A DNA stretch of 64,000 nt from Geobacter sp. (GTDB lineage: Bacteria; Desulfobacterota; Desulfuromonadia; Geobacterales; Geobacteraceae): the NCBI GenBank assembly GCA_003574885.1, contig PJFC01000003.1:186001-250000 (forward strand). The letters are read 5' to 3'. Under the pieces are notes generated by a model. That model was not told the origin of the DNA, made no database searches, and saw only the letters and a list, made by a program, of their open reading frames with translations. The translations under genes and the position numbers were made by a program. This document shows, one piece after another, positions 41,898 through 51,385 of this stretch (the first letter of the stretch is position 1; every line of letters starts with the position of its first letter).

Positions 41898-42594
41898 TAT
41901 CGACAAACTGAATTTCAGCTATGGAGACATGCAAGTCCTCTGGGACGTGGATTTGACGGTGAACGAAGGAGAAATCGTGACGGTGGTCGGCGCCAACGGT
42001 GCCGGCAAGTCAACAACCCTGAAAAACGTGTCCCGACTCGTGAAGTGGAAATCCGGCTCCATTGCCTTCAACGGAATCGATCTGGCAAGGCACGAACCCC
42101 ACGAAGTGGTGGAGATGGGAATCGTACAGGTTCCGGAAGGGAGAAAGATATTCCCCGAAATGACCGTCGTGGAAAACCTCCGGATGGGTTCTTTCATCAA
42201 GAGCGCCCGCCCCGATCGGGACGCCAATATCGACCGGGTATTCCAGCTCTTCCCCCGCCTCAAGGAGCGGGAGAAGCAACTGGGTGGTACAATGTCCGGC
42301 GGTGAGCAGCAGATGCTCGCCATAGGGCGCGGACTCATGGCAAACCCGAAACTGATTCTGCTGGACGAACCGTCACTCGGGCTTGCCCCCCTCCTGGTAA
42401 AGTTCATCTTCGATATCATTCAGGAGATCAACAAGCAGGGAGTCACGGTCCTCCTGGTCGAACAGAACGTGTACCAGTCGCTGCGAATCGCCCACAGGGC
42501 CTACGTCCTGGAAACCGGTCGGGTTGTCCTGACCGGCAAGGGGGAAGAGCTTCTCAACGATGAACATGTGAAAAAGGCATTCCTGGGGATGTAA
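41890..42594 (+). CDS. livF: Branched-chain amino-acid ABC transporter ATPase LivF
   Basis: The 234-residue ATPase has Walker A GANGAGKSTTLKN, signature TMSGGEQQMLAIGRGL, Walker B LILLDEPSLGLAPLL and H-loop LLVEQNV (Gln-type, typical of LivF). The start ATG at 41890 overlaps the livG stop. It forms the ATPase pair with LivG. Confidence 0.95.
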   Translation: MLNIDKLNFSYGDMQVLWDVDLTVNEGEIVTVVGANGAGKSTTLKNVSRLVKWKSGSIAFNGIDLARHEPHEVVEMGIVQVPEGRKIFPEMTVVENLRMGSFIKSARPDRDANIDRVFQLFPRLKEREKQLGGTMSGGEQQMLAIGRGLMANPKLILLDEPSLGLAPLLVKFIFDIIQEINKQGVTVLLVEQNVYQSLRIAHRAYVLETGRVVLTGKGEELLNDEHVKKAFLGM

Positions 42595-42598
42595 CGTT

Positions 42599-42640
42599 TC
42601 AAGGCGCCCCTCTGCGGGCGTCCATTTCCGGGCTGCACGG
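42599..42640. repeat. Decayed copy of the REP-like element
   Basis: GGCGCCCCTCTGCGGGCGTC followed by CATTTCCGGGCTGCACGGG follows the layout of the element at 39127-39187 (hairpin, then CATTTC, then CGGGC...). Terminal repeats are lost. Confidence 0.5.
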
Positions 42641-42667
42641 GTTTTTACCCCACAGGAGGAAGCCATA

Positions 42668-43099
42668 ATGACCAAAGTCGAAAAATGGATGACCAGGAAC
42701 CCCATTACCATCGACGCCGACGCCAGCATCATCGAGACCATCCATCTCATGAAGGAAAAGAACGTACGCCGACTGCCGGTGATGAAAGAAGGAAAGTTCG
42801 TCGGACTCATCACCGACCGGATGATCAAGGAATATACACCCAGCAAGGCGACATCCCTCGACACGTGGGAAGTCCACTATCTCCTGTCGAAAACCCCGGT
42901 CAAAGAGGCGATGAATGCCAAACCCTACACGGTCACTCCCGATACTGACCTGACCGACGCTGCGCAGCTGATCCACGACAAGAAGCTCTACGGTCTCTGT
43001 GTGGTGGACGCAAAAGGAGACTTGGTCGGCATCATGACCACGACCAACATTCTCGAAGCACTCATCTCCATTTGCAAGAACTCCCCTACTCACCGGTAG
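42668..43099 (+). CDS. CBS-domain pair protein
   Basis: The 143-residue protein consists of two CBS motifs (VEKWMTRNPITIDADASIIE to VGLITDRMIKEY, and VKEAMNAKPYTVTPDTDLTD to GIMTTTNILEAL). CBS pairs bind adenosine nucleotides. Coming 73 bases after livF behind AGGAGG, it may be co-transcribed and sense energy state for the transporter, but this is inference. A strong terminator follows. Confidence 0.92.
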   Translation: MTKVEKWMTRNPITIDADASIIETIHLMKEKNVRRLPVMKEGKFVGLITDRMIKEYTPSKATSLDTWEVHYLLSKTPVKEAMNAKPYTVTPDTDLTDAAQLIHDKKLYGLCVVDAKGDLVGIMTTTNILEALISICKNSPTHR

Positions 43100-43133
43100 G
43101 AGAATCTACGGGACACAATCATCATTTTTCATA

Positions 43134-43168
43134 AAAAAGGGGCATGCGATTGCGCATACCCCTTTTTC
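43134..43168. terminator. Bidirectional terminator between the CBS gene and nifS
   Basis: AAAAAGGGGCATGCG pairs with CGCATACCCCTTTTT (one mismatch) around a short loop, with T-runs on both strands between convergent genes. Confidence 0.88.
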
Positions 43169-43186
43169 GTAAAACATTCAAGTTGG

Positions 43187-44356
43187 CTACTTCACCAGCA
43201 TCTCCCGGCCAAACGGAGAGATCTCCCGCAGCCGCCGTATGATGGGGGGAAGCTCGCGGATTACCGTGTCGATCTCTGCATCGGTAGTAAAGCGGGAAAG
43301 GGAGAAACGGATGGATCCGTGGGCACAGGTGAACGGCACACCCATGGCACGCAGGACATGGGAAGGCTCCAGGGATCCGGAAGTGCAGGCACTGCCTGAC
43401 GAGGCGCAAATGCCATGTTCGGAGAGGAGCAGCAGGATTGCCTCACCCTCCACGAATTCGAAGGCGATGGACAAGGTATTGGGAAGACGCTCCGCTCCTC
43501 CGCCATTGATGCGGGCGTGGGGGATAAGGGTCAGCAGCTCACGTTCCAGCCTATCACGCTGGGCGAGAACCCTTGTATTCTCTTCCTCCATATGCAGGGC
43601 TGCCTGCTCGCATGCTTTGCCGAGAGCAATAATCGAGGAGGTAGCCTCCGTCCCGGCACGGCGGCTCCGCTCCTGGTGCCCCCCTACCAGAAATGGCCGG
43701 AATGGCACTCCCTTGCGGAGGTAGAGCGCGCCGATCCCCTTTGGTGCATGGAGCTTGTGTCCGGAGAGGGAGAGCATGTCGATGGTTGAAGTTGCCATAT
43801 TGAGGGGAATCTTGCCGACCGCCTGGACTGCGTCGGTGTGAAACAGGGCTCCCTTCGCCTTGACCATGGCACCGATCTCTTCGATGGGAAATACCACCCC
43901 CGTCTCGTTGTTCGCATACATGAGCGAAACGATGGCAGTATCATCATCCAGCGCCCTGGCAAGTTCTCCAAGGTCAAGCCTGCCGGCACTGTCGACATTC
44001 AGCTCGGTGATGCGGCAGCCGCGCTTGCTGAGGTTGCGGCAGAGCGTCAGGACCGCCGGATGCTCAACCCTGCTGGTGACGATATGGCGCTTCTCGGGAA
44101 AGACCTCCAGGGCCGAACGGATGGCGGAATTGTCACTCTCTGTGCCGCAGGCGGTAAAGATGATCTCCTCCGGTTGGGCGCCGAGGAGAGAAGCCACACG
44201 ATTGCGCGCCTCATCCACCTTTTTCTGCACCTGGCCGCCGAAAAAATGCATGGAGCTCGGGTTGCCGTAGAGTTCGGTGAAATAGGGGCGCATCTCCTCA
44301 AACACTGCCTCGTCCACTTTGGTGGTGGCGTTGTTGTCCAGGTAGATCTCTTTCAT
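43187..44356 (-). CDS. nifS: Cysteine desulfurase (NifS/IscS type)
   Basis: The 389-residue PLP enzyme removes sulfur from cysteine for Fe-S cluster assembly on NifU. It has YLDNNATTKVDEAV, ACGTESDNSAIRSAL, FHTDAVQAVGKIP, the PLP lysine K201 in SLSGHKLHAPKGIG, and the catalytic Cys C324 in CASSGSACTSGSL. It overlaps nifU by four bases (ATGA). With no nitrogenase gene in view it probably serves general Fe-S assembly, which cytochrome- and Fe-S-rich Geobacter needs in quantity. Confidence 0.95.
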   Translation of the reverse strand: MKEIYLDNNATTKVDEAVFEEMRPYFTELYGNPSSMHFFGGQVQKKVDEARNRVASLLGAQPEEIIFTACGTESDNSAIRSALEVFPEKRHIVTSRVEHPAVLTLCRNLSKRGCRITELNVDSAGRLDLGELARALDDDTAIVSLMYANNETGVVFPIEEIGAMVKAKGALFHTDAVQAVGKIPLNMATSTIDMLSLSGHKLHAPKGIGALYLRKGVPFRPFLVGGHQERSRRAGTEATSSIIALGKACEQAALHMEEENTRVLAQRDRLERELLTLIPHARINGGGAERLPNTLSIAFEFVEGEAILLLLSEHGICASSGSACTSGSLEPSHVLRAMGVPFTCAHGSIRFSLSRFTTDAEIDTVIRELPPIIRRLREISPFGREMLVK

Positions 44357-45210
44357 CCCTCCACCTCCTCGACCGTGATGTCGTCACTCACCAGATCCTT
44401 CAGCTTCTGCTCCACAAACTTGGCGGTGTAGCCAGACGACACGCAACCGGCACACGCCTTGCGAAAGGCGATCTGCACATTGGCACCGGCAATGTCGACC
44501 AGTTCCAGGTCGCCGCCGTCGGCCCAGAGGAGTGGCCGTATTTCCTTCTCCAGAGTCTCCTGGATAAGCTGCATTTTGCGCAGGTTGGTCAACTTGCCCG
44601 GCTTCCGGGGTTCATCCTTGGCCTGCTCACCGAGCACCTCGGCAATCAGTTCCTTGATTTTGGGGATACAGCCGCCGCATGCCCCGCCTGCCTTGGTAAA
44701 ATGGGTGACCTGCTCGGCTGTATGAAGTTTGTTGCTGGCAATGACCTTCCTGAGGAAGCCATCCGTAAGACCAAAGCACTTGCAGACGATCTCTCCCTCC
44801 TGCTCATGATCATGGCCATGGTCATGGGATGGCACCGGACCGCCCCGATACTTGGCGATTGCCACCTCCAGCGCCTCCTGCCCCATGACGGAGCAGTGCA
44901 TCTTTTCCTCGGGCAGACCTCCGAGGAAATCGGCGATCTCCTTGTTGGTCACGTCGAGGGCCTCGTCCAGGGTCTTTCCCTTGATCATTTCGGTCAGTGC
45001 CGACGATGAGGCAATGGCACTGCCACAGCCAAAGGTCTGGAATTTTGCGTCCACGATCCTCTCTTTATTATCGTCCAGCTTGATGAACAGCTTGAGGGCA
45101 TCGCCGCAGGCCAGGCTTCCCACCTCGCCCACCGCATCCGCATTCTCTATTTCACCCACATTTCTCGGATTCAGGAAATGTTCCTTTACCTTGTCAGTGT
45201 AATCCCACAT
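44353..45210 (-). CDS. nifU: Fe-S cluster assembly scaffold NifU, three-domain
   Basis: The 285-residue protein has an N-terminal IscU-like scaffold (CGDALKLFI, FQTFGCGSAIASSSAL, HCSVMGQEAL). A central BFD-like [2Fe-2S] domain follows (VCKCFGLTD, GGACGGCIPKIKELI), then a C-terminal NifU domain with CAGCVSSGY. A His/Asp-rich stretch (SHDHGHDHEQEG) lies between the first two domains and could bind metal. It builds clusters with NifS, encoded directly downstream. An IscR-type box overlaps its promoter. Confidence 0.95.
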   Translation of the reverse strand: MWDYTDKVKEHFLNPRNVGEIENADAVGEVGSLACGDALKLFIKLDDNKERIVDAKFQTFGCGSAIASSSALTEMIKGKTLDEALDVTNKEIADFLGGLPEEKMHCSVMGQEALEVAIAKYRGGPVPSHDHGHDHEQEGEIVCKCFGLTDGFLRKVIASNKLHTAEQVTHFTKAGGACGGCIPKIKELIAEVLGEQAKDEPRKPGKLTNLRKMQLIQETLEKEIRPLLWADGGDLELVDIAGANVQIAFRKACAGCVSSGYTAKFVEQKLKDLVSDDITVEEVEG

Positions 45211-45281
45211 CTGAAGCCTCCCGGAAGTGTTTATTGGACATCGGATACGACATCGGTTCCGGTGTCGTACGCGTCGTAATC

Positions 45282-45314
45282 AAAATACATTGCCTGAGTA
45301 ATTTAGTCAAGTAT
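45282..45314 (-). promoter_or_regulatory. nifU promoter overlapped by an IscR/Rrf2-type box
   Basis: On the minus strand TTGACT (45310-45305) and TATTTT (45287-45282) are 17 bases apart. The bases ATACTTGACTAAATTACTCA followed by GG match the IscR-type palindrome (CTTGACTAAATTACTCAGG) and cover the -35 and spacer. Binding of an Rrf2-family Fe-S regulator here would give cluster-dependent control of nifU-nifS. Confidence 0.7.
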
Positions 45315-45329
45315 AGACCTGTAACAAAA

Positions 45330-45361
45330 GACGCGTGGGTATGATGATCTCACCACGCGTC
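45330..45361 (-). terminator. Terminator of the phosphohexomutase gene
   Basis: A perfect 9-bp stem GACGCGTGG / CCACGCGTC with a 14-base loop is followed by TTTTGTT on the minus strand, 27 bases after the stop. Confidence 0.78.
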
Positions 45362-45387
45362 ATTGCATTTCCTGTCAAAGCGCTGAT

Positions 45388-46806
45388 TCAGCTCAGGATG
45401 AACTGTTTTCCGGCAGCCATGACATCCTTGAGCCTTTCCGGGGATGCAGCCTCGCCGTAAAGGCGCACCACCGGCTCGGTACCCGACTTGCGGAAAAGGA
45501 GCCAACTGCCGTCCTCGAGAAGAAACTTGTTCCCATCGATGGTGACAACGTCCTTGACCCGCGTCCCGGCGATTTCGGACGGTGTGGCCCCCATCTTGTC
45601 AGGAAAAGCCCCCTCCAGTTCTGGCGAAAGGGTTATGTTTTCACGCTTCGTGACGACACGCCCCACCTGGCTGTAGAGCCTCTCAAGGAGGGCACCTACC
45701 GACATCCCCTCCCGGGCGACCATCTCTGCAACCAGGAAACAGGCAAGGATGCCGTCCTTCTCCGGCACATGCCCCCGGATGGTGAGACCGGCACTCTCTT
45801 CGCCACCAATGATGATCTTGTCCTGGGTCACCAGTTCACCGATATACTTGAAGCCGACGGGAGTCTCGTAGACCTCGATCCCGTGCTTCCGGGCGACCGC
45901 ATCGATCAGGTGGGAGGTAGCGACACTGCGCGCCACGCCCCCCTTCATCCCACGCATGCGGACGAGATAATCGAGAAGCAGCGCAATGATGTAGTTCGGC
46001 TCGATGTAGGTCCCGTCTTCATCGACAATGCCGAATCGATCGGCGTCACCGTCGGTGGCAATGCCGAGCTTGATTGCCGGATCCCCCTTCACGAGCGATA
46101 TGAGATCCTGTATGTTCTTCTCGGAAGGTTCTGGGGGAAACCCGCCGAAATAGGGATCGCGATGGGCATTGAGGAGCCGGATCGGAATGTTCCGCTCCAA
46201 AAGCGGCGTATCCAGATAGCCACGGGCAGTGCCGTAGAGGGGATTGACCGCCAGGGTGCCAAGCCGGCCGATAGCGTCAAAATCGACCTTCTGTTCCAAG
46301 TCTGCCAGATAGGCAGGACGCGGGTCTATCTCTTCCAGAAGCCCCTGGCGCCGTGCATCCTCAAAATCAAGCTCCTTGTAGCAGAACTCGCCGAGCATCT
46401 CGTTGGCTCGCCGTTCGATGTCCCGGGTTGTTTCAGGCAGCGCCGGCCCTCCCGAGGCCGGAGAGAATTTAAGACCATTGTACTCAGGAGGGTTGTGACT
46501 GGCAGTAAAATTAATCGCTCCCGCCGTTTTGCGGCGCAGTATTTCAAAAGCCACAACCGGCGTTGGCGTGTCACGGTTGCAGAGGAACGTCTTGATTCCG
46601 GAACCGGTTAACACCCTCGCCGCCTCTTTGGCAAAACGGTCCCCCATAAAACGGGAATCACAGGCGACGATGAGCCCCTTATCCTTCTCCCCCTGGTCGG
46701 CAATATGGTCAGCGATGGCCTGGGTGACGACCTTGACATTGTCGAAGATGAAGTCCTCGCACAAAATACCGCGCCAGCCTGAGGTTCCAAAGGTTATACG
46801 TGACAT
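45388..46806 (-). CDS. Phosphoglucomutase/phosphomannomutase-family enzyme
   Basis: The 472-residue alpha-D-phosphohexomutase has FGTSGWRGILCEDF at the N-terminus. The catalytic phosphoserine loop is FTASHNPPEYNGLK, the Mg loop TDGDADRFGIVDE, the sugar loop GGEESAGLTIRGH and the phosphate-binding loop RKSGTEPVVRLYGE. It interconverts hexose 1- and 6-phosphates for cell-surface glycan or glycogen supply. I chose the ATG at 46806 (MSRITFGTSG), with GGAGGG six bases upstream, rather than the frame opening at 46932. The exact sugar is unknown. Confidence 0.92.
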   Translation of the reverse strand: MSRITFGTSGWRGILCEDFIFDNVKVVTQAIADHIADQGEKDKGLIVACDSRFMGDRFAKEAARVLTGSGIKTFLCNRDTPTPVVAFEILRRKTAGAINFTASHNPPEYNGLKFSPASGGPALPETTRDIERRANEMLGEFCYKELDFEDARRQGLLEEIDPRPAYLADLEQKVDFDAIGRLGTLAVNPLYGTARGYLDTPLLERNIPIRLLNAHRDPYFGGFPPEPSEKNIQDLISLVKGDPAIKLGIATDGDADRFGIVDEDGTYIEPNYIIALLLDYLVRMRGMKGGVARSVATSHLIDAVARKHGIEVYETPVGFKYIGELVTQDKIIIGGEESAGLTIRGHVPEKDGILACFLVAEMVAREGMSVGALLERLYSQVGRVVTKRENITLSPELEGAFPDKMGATPSEIAGTRVKDVVTIDGNKFLLEDGSWLLFRKSGTEPVVRLYGEAASPERLKDVMAAGKQFILS

Positions 46807-47145
46807 TGTGCCCTCCCGGATATGAAATAAATGCATAAGAAACGTATCAACGGAATAACGGCCAGCAGATGCAACTCTCCTGCAAAAAAAATGATTCCAG
46901 GAAAAGAAACGAGTCAGCGGATACCTTGTCAAAGGTCCGACACAAAAGACAGTGCATGGGCATGCAGCTGCAATGCCGCATTATTGCTCATTTGTTGAGG
47001 AAAAGGTTAATACATAGGCCTCGACGAGTCAAGGGAAAGGGGATGTTTGAAGGGATTTTTCCTGTTGACTTTTTTCCAGCAAAATTGCTACATTGACTGA
47101 TAGACAGTTACGCGGCACGCGAAAAGAAGAGGAGGAGGAGAGTTT
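46807..47145. other. Divergent intergenic region
   Basis: No gene is visible over 339 bases. It contains the promoter of the PxxKW gene at its right side; otherwise I see nothing definite. Confidence 0.6.
47065..47094 (+). promoter_or_regulatory. Sigma-70-type promoter of the PxxKW gene
   Basis: TTGACT (47065-47070) and TACATT (47089-47094) are separated by 18 bases. GGAGGAGGAG follows shortly before the ATG at 47146. Confidence 0.5.
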
Positions 47146-47439
47146 ATGCAATGCCAAACCGTACTTCCTGGTACCGAGTGTACCTTCTGGGGTAAGCAGG
47201 GGTGTGTTTTTTCAGATGGCTCCTGTCAGGTGGTAGTAGAAAATTGTGAAGGGTGCGAGCGCATCGTCGATGGCTCCATCGGCCGGGTCTGCAGCGCCTA
47301 TCCTGCACCGGAAAAGAAATGGCTGGCCGGCCTCTGCAACTTCGCAACCCACGTCAAGGTGGAGATCAAGAGCGAAGAGACCAAGGTCAACCCGCTCAAG
47401 GCTTCCAAAAAGGCTTCGGGTGGTAGCAAGAAGAAGTAA
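47146..47439 (+). CDS. PxxKW-type small cysteine-rich protein
   Basis: The 97-residue protein has seven or more Cys in its first 65 residues (CQTVLPGTECTF, QGCVF, GSCQVVVENCEGCERI, VCSAYP, LCNF). The sequence PEKKW gives the family its name. A Lys/Ser-rich tail follows (KASKKASGGSKKK). The Cys pattern suggests a metal or Fe-S site. No signal peptide is present. The very strong ribosome site (GGAGGAGGAG) and dedicated promoter and terminator suggest high expression. Function is unknown. Confidence 0.85.
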   Translation: MQCQTVLPGTECTFWGKQGCVFSDGSCQVVVENCEGCERIVDGSIGRVCSAYPAPEKKWLAGLCNFATHVKVEIKSEETKVNPLKASKKASGGSKKK

Positions 47440-47461
47440 CACAGCCCCGCACATCATAAGA

Positions 47462-47489
47462 AAGGGAGGATGCTATCCTCCCTTTTTTT
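47462..47489 (+). terminator. Terminator after the PxxKW gene
   Basis: The perfect stem AAGGGAGGAT / ATCCTCCCTT with a 3-base loop is followed by seven T. Confidence 0.9.
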
Positions 47490-47514
47490 ATTCCCGAAAC
47501 ATCTCGGAGGAGAC

Positions 47515-47967
47515 ATGCCCCGCGACTACCTGGCCTGTCCTGCCTGTGGCGCACAGGTCCGATCCTACCGCAACCCCTTTCCCACTGTCGATATCATTAT
47601 AGAAATGGCTGAAGGAATCGTGTTGATCGAAAGGAAAAACGAACCCTTCGGCTGGGCACTTCCCGGAGGATTCGTGGATTACGGCGAACCCCTCGAACAT
47701 GCGGCCGCAAGGGAAGCCCGTGAAGAGACGTCCCTCGAAATTACTTCTCTCCGGCTGGTGGGTTGCTATTCGGACCCGGCCCGGGACTCGCGCATGCATA
47801 CCATTTCCACGGTTTACGCGGCCAAGGGGTCGGGGGTTCCCTGTGCTGCAGACGATGCAGCCGGGCTTGCCGTCTTTCCCCTGACAGCTCTCCCCGCCAT
47901 GCTCTGTTTCGATCACGAAAAAATTCTGGCAAATTACGTAATGCTCAAGGAGAAGGGCTTACTCTGA
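47515..47967 (+). CDS. NUDIX hydrolase
   Basis: The 150-residue protein has a complete Nudix box, [20 protein letters not shown] followed by ETSLEI (G-x5-E-x7-REUxEExGU). It begins with a CPACG knuckle that lacks a visible second Cys pair. I chose the ATG at 47515, with GGAGGAG just upstream; the longer frame would start inside the preceding terminator. The substrate, probably a nucleoside diphosphate derivative, cannot be told. The last nine bases overlap the end of the convergent GGDEF-EAL gene. Confidence 0.92.
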   Translation: MPRDYLACPACGAQVRSYRNPFPTVDIIIEMAEGIVLIERKNEPFGWALPGGFVDYGEPLEHAAAREAREETSLEITSLRLVGCYSDPARDSRMHTISTVYAAKGSGVPCAADDAAGLAVFPLTALPAMLCFDHEKILANYVMLKEKGLL

Positions 47968-50334
47968 GTCAGCCCCTTTGGCAGTCCGGGAAAGTTCGGT
48001 AACCCTTTCACGCATGAAGGCGGCAACTTCGTCCGCCGGCATCGGCCTGCTGAAGAAATACCCCTGCATCTCATCACACAGGTTATCCTTCAGAAAAGAT
48101 ACCTGCCCTTCCGTTTCGACCCCTTCGGCAATCACCCGCAGATTGAGGCTGTTTCCCATGGCAATGATGGCTGTCGCGATAGCGGCATCCTTTGAATTGA
48201 TCTCAACATCCCTAACGAACGATTTGTCGATCTTCAGGGTGTTGACCGAGAACCGCTTCAGGTGCGCGAGTGACGAATAGCCGGTACCAAAATCGTCAAT
48301 GGATATCTCCACCCCGAGTTCCTGCAATTCGCTCAGTATGCTGATGGCAAAATCCGGGTTCTGCATGATGACCGTTTCGGTGATCTCCAACTCAAGATAG
48401 CAAGGGTCCATACCGCTTTGGGCAAGTGCCCGTCTGACCACTTCCATAAGATTTTTCTGCTGCAACTGGTAGCCAGAGAGATTGACGGCTACCCGGACCG
48501 GCGGGAGTCCCGCCAGTTGCCATTCCTTGTTTTGCAGGCACGCCCGGCAGAGCACCCATTCGCCGATGGGGACGATGAGACCGGTCTCTTCTGCGAGGGG
48601 AATGAACTCCGACGGAGGAAGCAGTCCCAGTTCGGGGTGGACCCAACGGAGCAATGCCTCCATGGCGGTTATTGCGCCGCTCGTTGAATCGATCTTCGGT
48701 TGGTAATGGAGGCGGAACTCTTCCCCATCGAGCGCCTTGCGCAGGCTGTTTTCCATCACCAGCCGTCTATGGGCATCCTCATCCATCGCGCTATCGTAGA
48801 ACTGGTAGTTGTTCCTGCCCAACCCCTTGGCGTTGTACATGGCTATATCAGCCTTCTTGACCAGATTATCCAGGTCCTCCCCGTCTTTGGGGTAGAGGCT
48901 GATACCGATACTGGTCGTGGCAAAGAGCTCATGGCCTTCGATGTTAAACGGTGTAGAAAGGGTCGTGAATATTTTCTGTGCAACCTTTTCAGCGTCAGAA
49001 TCACTTTTCAGGTTGACCAGCACAATAGTAAATTCATCTCCCCCGATACGGGCCACCGTATCGATTTCCCGCACACACTCTCTGAGCCGCTGGGCAACTG
49101 ACTGGAGCAGTTTATCGCCGATAGAGTGTCCCAGTGTATCATTAATGATTTTAAAACGGTCCAGATCGAGGAAAAGCACGGCCATATGAAGTTTTTGACG
49201 GTGAGCCAGAGCCCGGGCCTGCGTCAGGTGATCGAGGAACAGGATACGATTAGGTAGACCGGTCAGGATGTCGTGATGGGCAAGCCGGTATAATTGTTCC
49301 TGGGTCTGCTTACGATCGCTTATATCACGACATATACCCCAAATAGCCGCTGTCGTGTCATCATTGAAGATGCCCGTCAGATTGCCTTCTACCGTTATCT
49401 GCCGACCGTCGCGTGCTTTAAAAACGGCCTCGAGGGGATCGGTCTTTCCGCCGGCAAGGATATCACTAAATTCCTTCATGCAATGATCTTTACTCTCGAC
49501 AGAAATGAGATCGAACATCTTCAGCGAAGATATCTCGTCCGGATGATAACCGAGAATCCGCTGCCAGGCGTGGTTCACATAAAGAAACCTGCCGTCGGAG
49601 TCAATGCTGAAAATGAGATCATTCGCCGTATCCAGGAAATTGACCAGCCGCTCCTCGCTCCTGCGAAGAGCCTCAGTATCGTTGCGAATCACCTTCATGA
49701 GGAAGGTTCCGATGAAGGCCACCGTTGCATTGAGAATCACGACCCAGAACCACATGAGAATGAGATAGAGGACGTCATGATGAAGCCCCTCTGCAACAAA
49801 CGGCATCATAATATAGGGGATCAGCTGGGAATAATGGCCCGCAAGAAGCGCCCCGTACAACAGGGAGCCGACGACACCGATTATCCAGACTTCTCTACGT
49901 TTTTCCAGCAAGTAGGATGCTTCTATGGTAACGATGAGATAAACAGGCCAGAACCAGCTGGACACCCCCCCGCTGAACTGGATGAGGATGGATACGAACA
50001 GCAGATCCAGAACTACCTGCAGAAGACTCAGGAAATGTGCTCTTTCAACTCGGTGCGAAGCACGTTCAAGAAATAGATTATACGAGGCAACGCCTACAAC
50101 AGAGACAAGCAGGAAAGTGAGTTGGGAAAGGGACAGGAAAAATCCGTATTTGCTGAAATAAAAAAAACCTCCCGCATAACAGCAATAGAGACCGATGAGC
50201 AACAGAAGCACCCATCTGGTTTTGGCCACAATCGCAATCCGCTCGATGATTTCTGAGGAATGCTCGCTATTAGCCGCTTCACGGCTCAGGTTTAATCTTC
50301 TGGTCAGAGAATCAAGCCAGTCAATAGTTTGCAT
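47959..50334 (-). CDS. Membrane-bound PAS-GGDEF-EAL cyclic-di-GMP protein
   Basis: The 791-residue protein starts with about six hydrophobic helices (residues ~40-215), a possible MASE-like sensor. A PAS domain follows at ~225-345. The GGDEF domain at ~350-515 has intact GGDEF at 431-435 and an inhibitory RxxD site at 422-425. The EAL domain at ~525-775 has E559-[12 protein letters not shown] and [17 protein letters not shown]. Both catalytic motifs are preserved, so it could make and break c-di-GMP; the net activity is unknown. It stands alone between the NUDIX gene and mqnA. Confidence 0.93.
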   Translation of the reverse strand: MQTIDWLDSLTRRLNLSREAANSEHSSEIIERIAIVAKTRWVLLLLIGLYCCYAGGFFYFSKYGFFLSLSQLTFLLVSVVGVASYNLFLERASHRVERAHFLSLLQVVLDLLFVSILIQFSGGVSSWFWPVYLIVTIEASYLLEKRREVWIIGVVGSLLYGALLAGHYSQLIPYIMMPFVAEGLHHDVLYLILMWFWVVILNATVAFIGTFLMKVIRNDTEALRRSEERLVNFLDTANDLIFSIDSDGRFLYVNHAWQRILGYHPDEISSLKMFDLISVESKDHCMKEFSDILAGGKTDPLEAVFKARDGRQITVEGNLTGIFNDDTTAAIWGICRDISDRKQTQEQLYRLAHHDILTGLPNRILFLDHLTQARALAHRQKLHMAVLFLDLDRFKIINDTLGHSIGDKLLQSVAQRLRECVREIDTVARIGGDEFTIVLVNLKSDSDAEKVAQKIFTTLSTPFNIEGHELFATTSIGISLYPKDGEDLDNLVKKADIAMYNAKGLGRNNYQFYDSAMDEDAHRRLVMENSLRKALDGEEFRLHYQPKIDSTSGAITAMEALLRWVHPELGLLPPSEFIPLAEETGLIVPIGEWVLCRACLQNKEWQLAGLPPVRVAVNLSGYQLQQKNLMEVVRRALAQSGMDPCYLELEITETVIMQNPDFAISILSELQELGVEISIDDFGTGYSSLAHLKRFSVNTLKIDKSFVRDVEINSKDAAIATAIIAMGNSLNLRVIAEGVETEGQVSFLKDNLCDEMQGYFFSRPMPADEVAAFMRERVTELSRTAKGADSE

Positions 50335-50385
50335 TCAGGTTCTTTCCTTTATCCGCAAATAACAAAACAGATGCCCGATAAGTCC

Positions 50386-51213
50386 CTACGGCTCCGGGAA
50401 AATACGAATTTGGGGTTCGCGGGGAAGGATACCCATCTCCGCTGCATGCCGAAAGAATTCCTTGACACCTTGCAAATGGAATGGAGACAGATCATAGGAA
50501 ATGCACCGCCAGTAGTCAACAAGGCTTTCCCGGCCCATCCAGCGCTCTTCCTCGCATGTTGCTGCGATCGCATCGTAAGATTCATAGGCAATACGCTTGG
50601 CAGCCCTCAGGTGGGAGAGAAGTGTGGCAACCTCTCCATGCTTTCCTTCAACCGCCTCCCTGCGGACAATCCAGAGGGCAAATACGAATGGAAGTCCGGT
50701 AAACCGGAACCACTCTTCGCCAAGGTCATAAATATACTTCCCTCCCCCCACCATGCTTCCCCGCAAGGCGGCATCACCTATCAGGAGAATCGCGGGAAAG
50801 GCTTCAAGTGCTTTGTCCAGTGAAAGGGAAGTGCGTTCAAAACTGCTCGCAAAGCCATAACTCCTGGCCATCAATATCCTGAGCAGGTTTACCGACGTAT
50901 CCGAATCGGTGGTCAATCCCACCGTGCACCCCTCAAGTTCATCAAGGGGAACCCGGGAAAAGAGAAGTACGCTTTTGACAGGGCCGACAGAACTGATGGA
51001 GAGGTCAGGTAAAAGGTAGTATGAATCAGGTGATTTGGCGTATTCAATGGAAGAAGACGGACAGAGGTCAATTTCGCCACGAGCCAGAAGCGCATTCAAA
51101 TGGGAAGGCACACCCCGCACGAACTGATAGGATACTGTGGGGAAATTCTGCATCAATGCGGTAAATATGGGGGTAACATTGGCGTAACCAATCTGGCCGA
51201 TGCGCAGGGTCAT
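50386..51213 (-). CDS. mqnA: Chorismate dehydratase, menaquinone (futalosine) pathway
   Basis: The 275-residue periplasmic-binding-like enzyme opens LRIGQIGYANVTPIFTAL and has GVPSHLNALLARGEIDLCPSS and SIEYAKSPDSYYLLPDLSIS, typical of MqnA. MqnA removes water from chorismate to give 3-enolpyruvylbenzoate, the first step of the futalosine route to menaquinone. Chorismate comes from the aro genes at 54.8-59 kb. It has no signal peptide, consistent with a cytoplasmic enzyme. The remaining mqn genes are not in the window. Confidence 0.9.
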   Translation of the reverse strand: MTLRIGQIGYANVTPIFTALMQNFPTVSYQFVRGVPSHLNALLARGEIDLCPSSSIEYAKSPDSYYLLPDLSISSVGPVKSVLLFSRVPLDELEGCTVGLTTDSDTSVNLLRILMARSYGFASSFERTSLSLDKALEAFPAILLIGDAALRGSMVGGGKYIYDLGEEWFRFTGLPFVFALWIVRREAVEGKHGEVATLLSHLRAAKRIAYESYDAIAATCEEERWMGRESLVDYWRCISYDLSPFHLQGVKEFFRHAAEMGILPREPQIRIFPEP

Positions 51214-51325
51214 AACAGTATCTCGATACCGTGGGAATTATCGTTCTGAATAGAGTGCTTAGCCTATACTATGAACAATGGTTATTCAAGGCAAAACGAC
51301 TGAAAGCCTAGGGTCAGTATCCAAC

Positions 51326-51363
51326 AAAAAAAGAAGGCGAGAATTTCTCGCCTTCTTTTTTTT
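51326..51363 (-). terminator. Strong terminator after gcvH
   Basis: AAAAAAAGAAGGCGAGAA pairs perfectly with TTCTCGCCTTCTTTTTTT around a very short loop. It ends the long minus-strand array that runs from the pil genes. Confidence 0.9.
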
Positions 51364-51385
51364 GCACAAGCCATTTTAGCAGCGG

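Noticed and set aside
37965-43099. Amide/urea transporter instead of branched-chain amino-acid transporter
   Set aside because: LivK-type binding protein, LivH/LivM and LivG/LivF patterns fit the branched-chain family, and no amidase or urease gene is nearby. Substrate remains untested.
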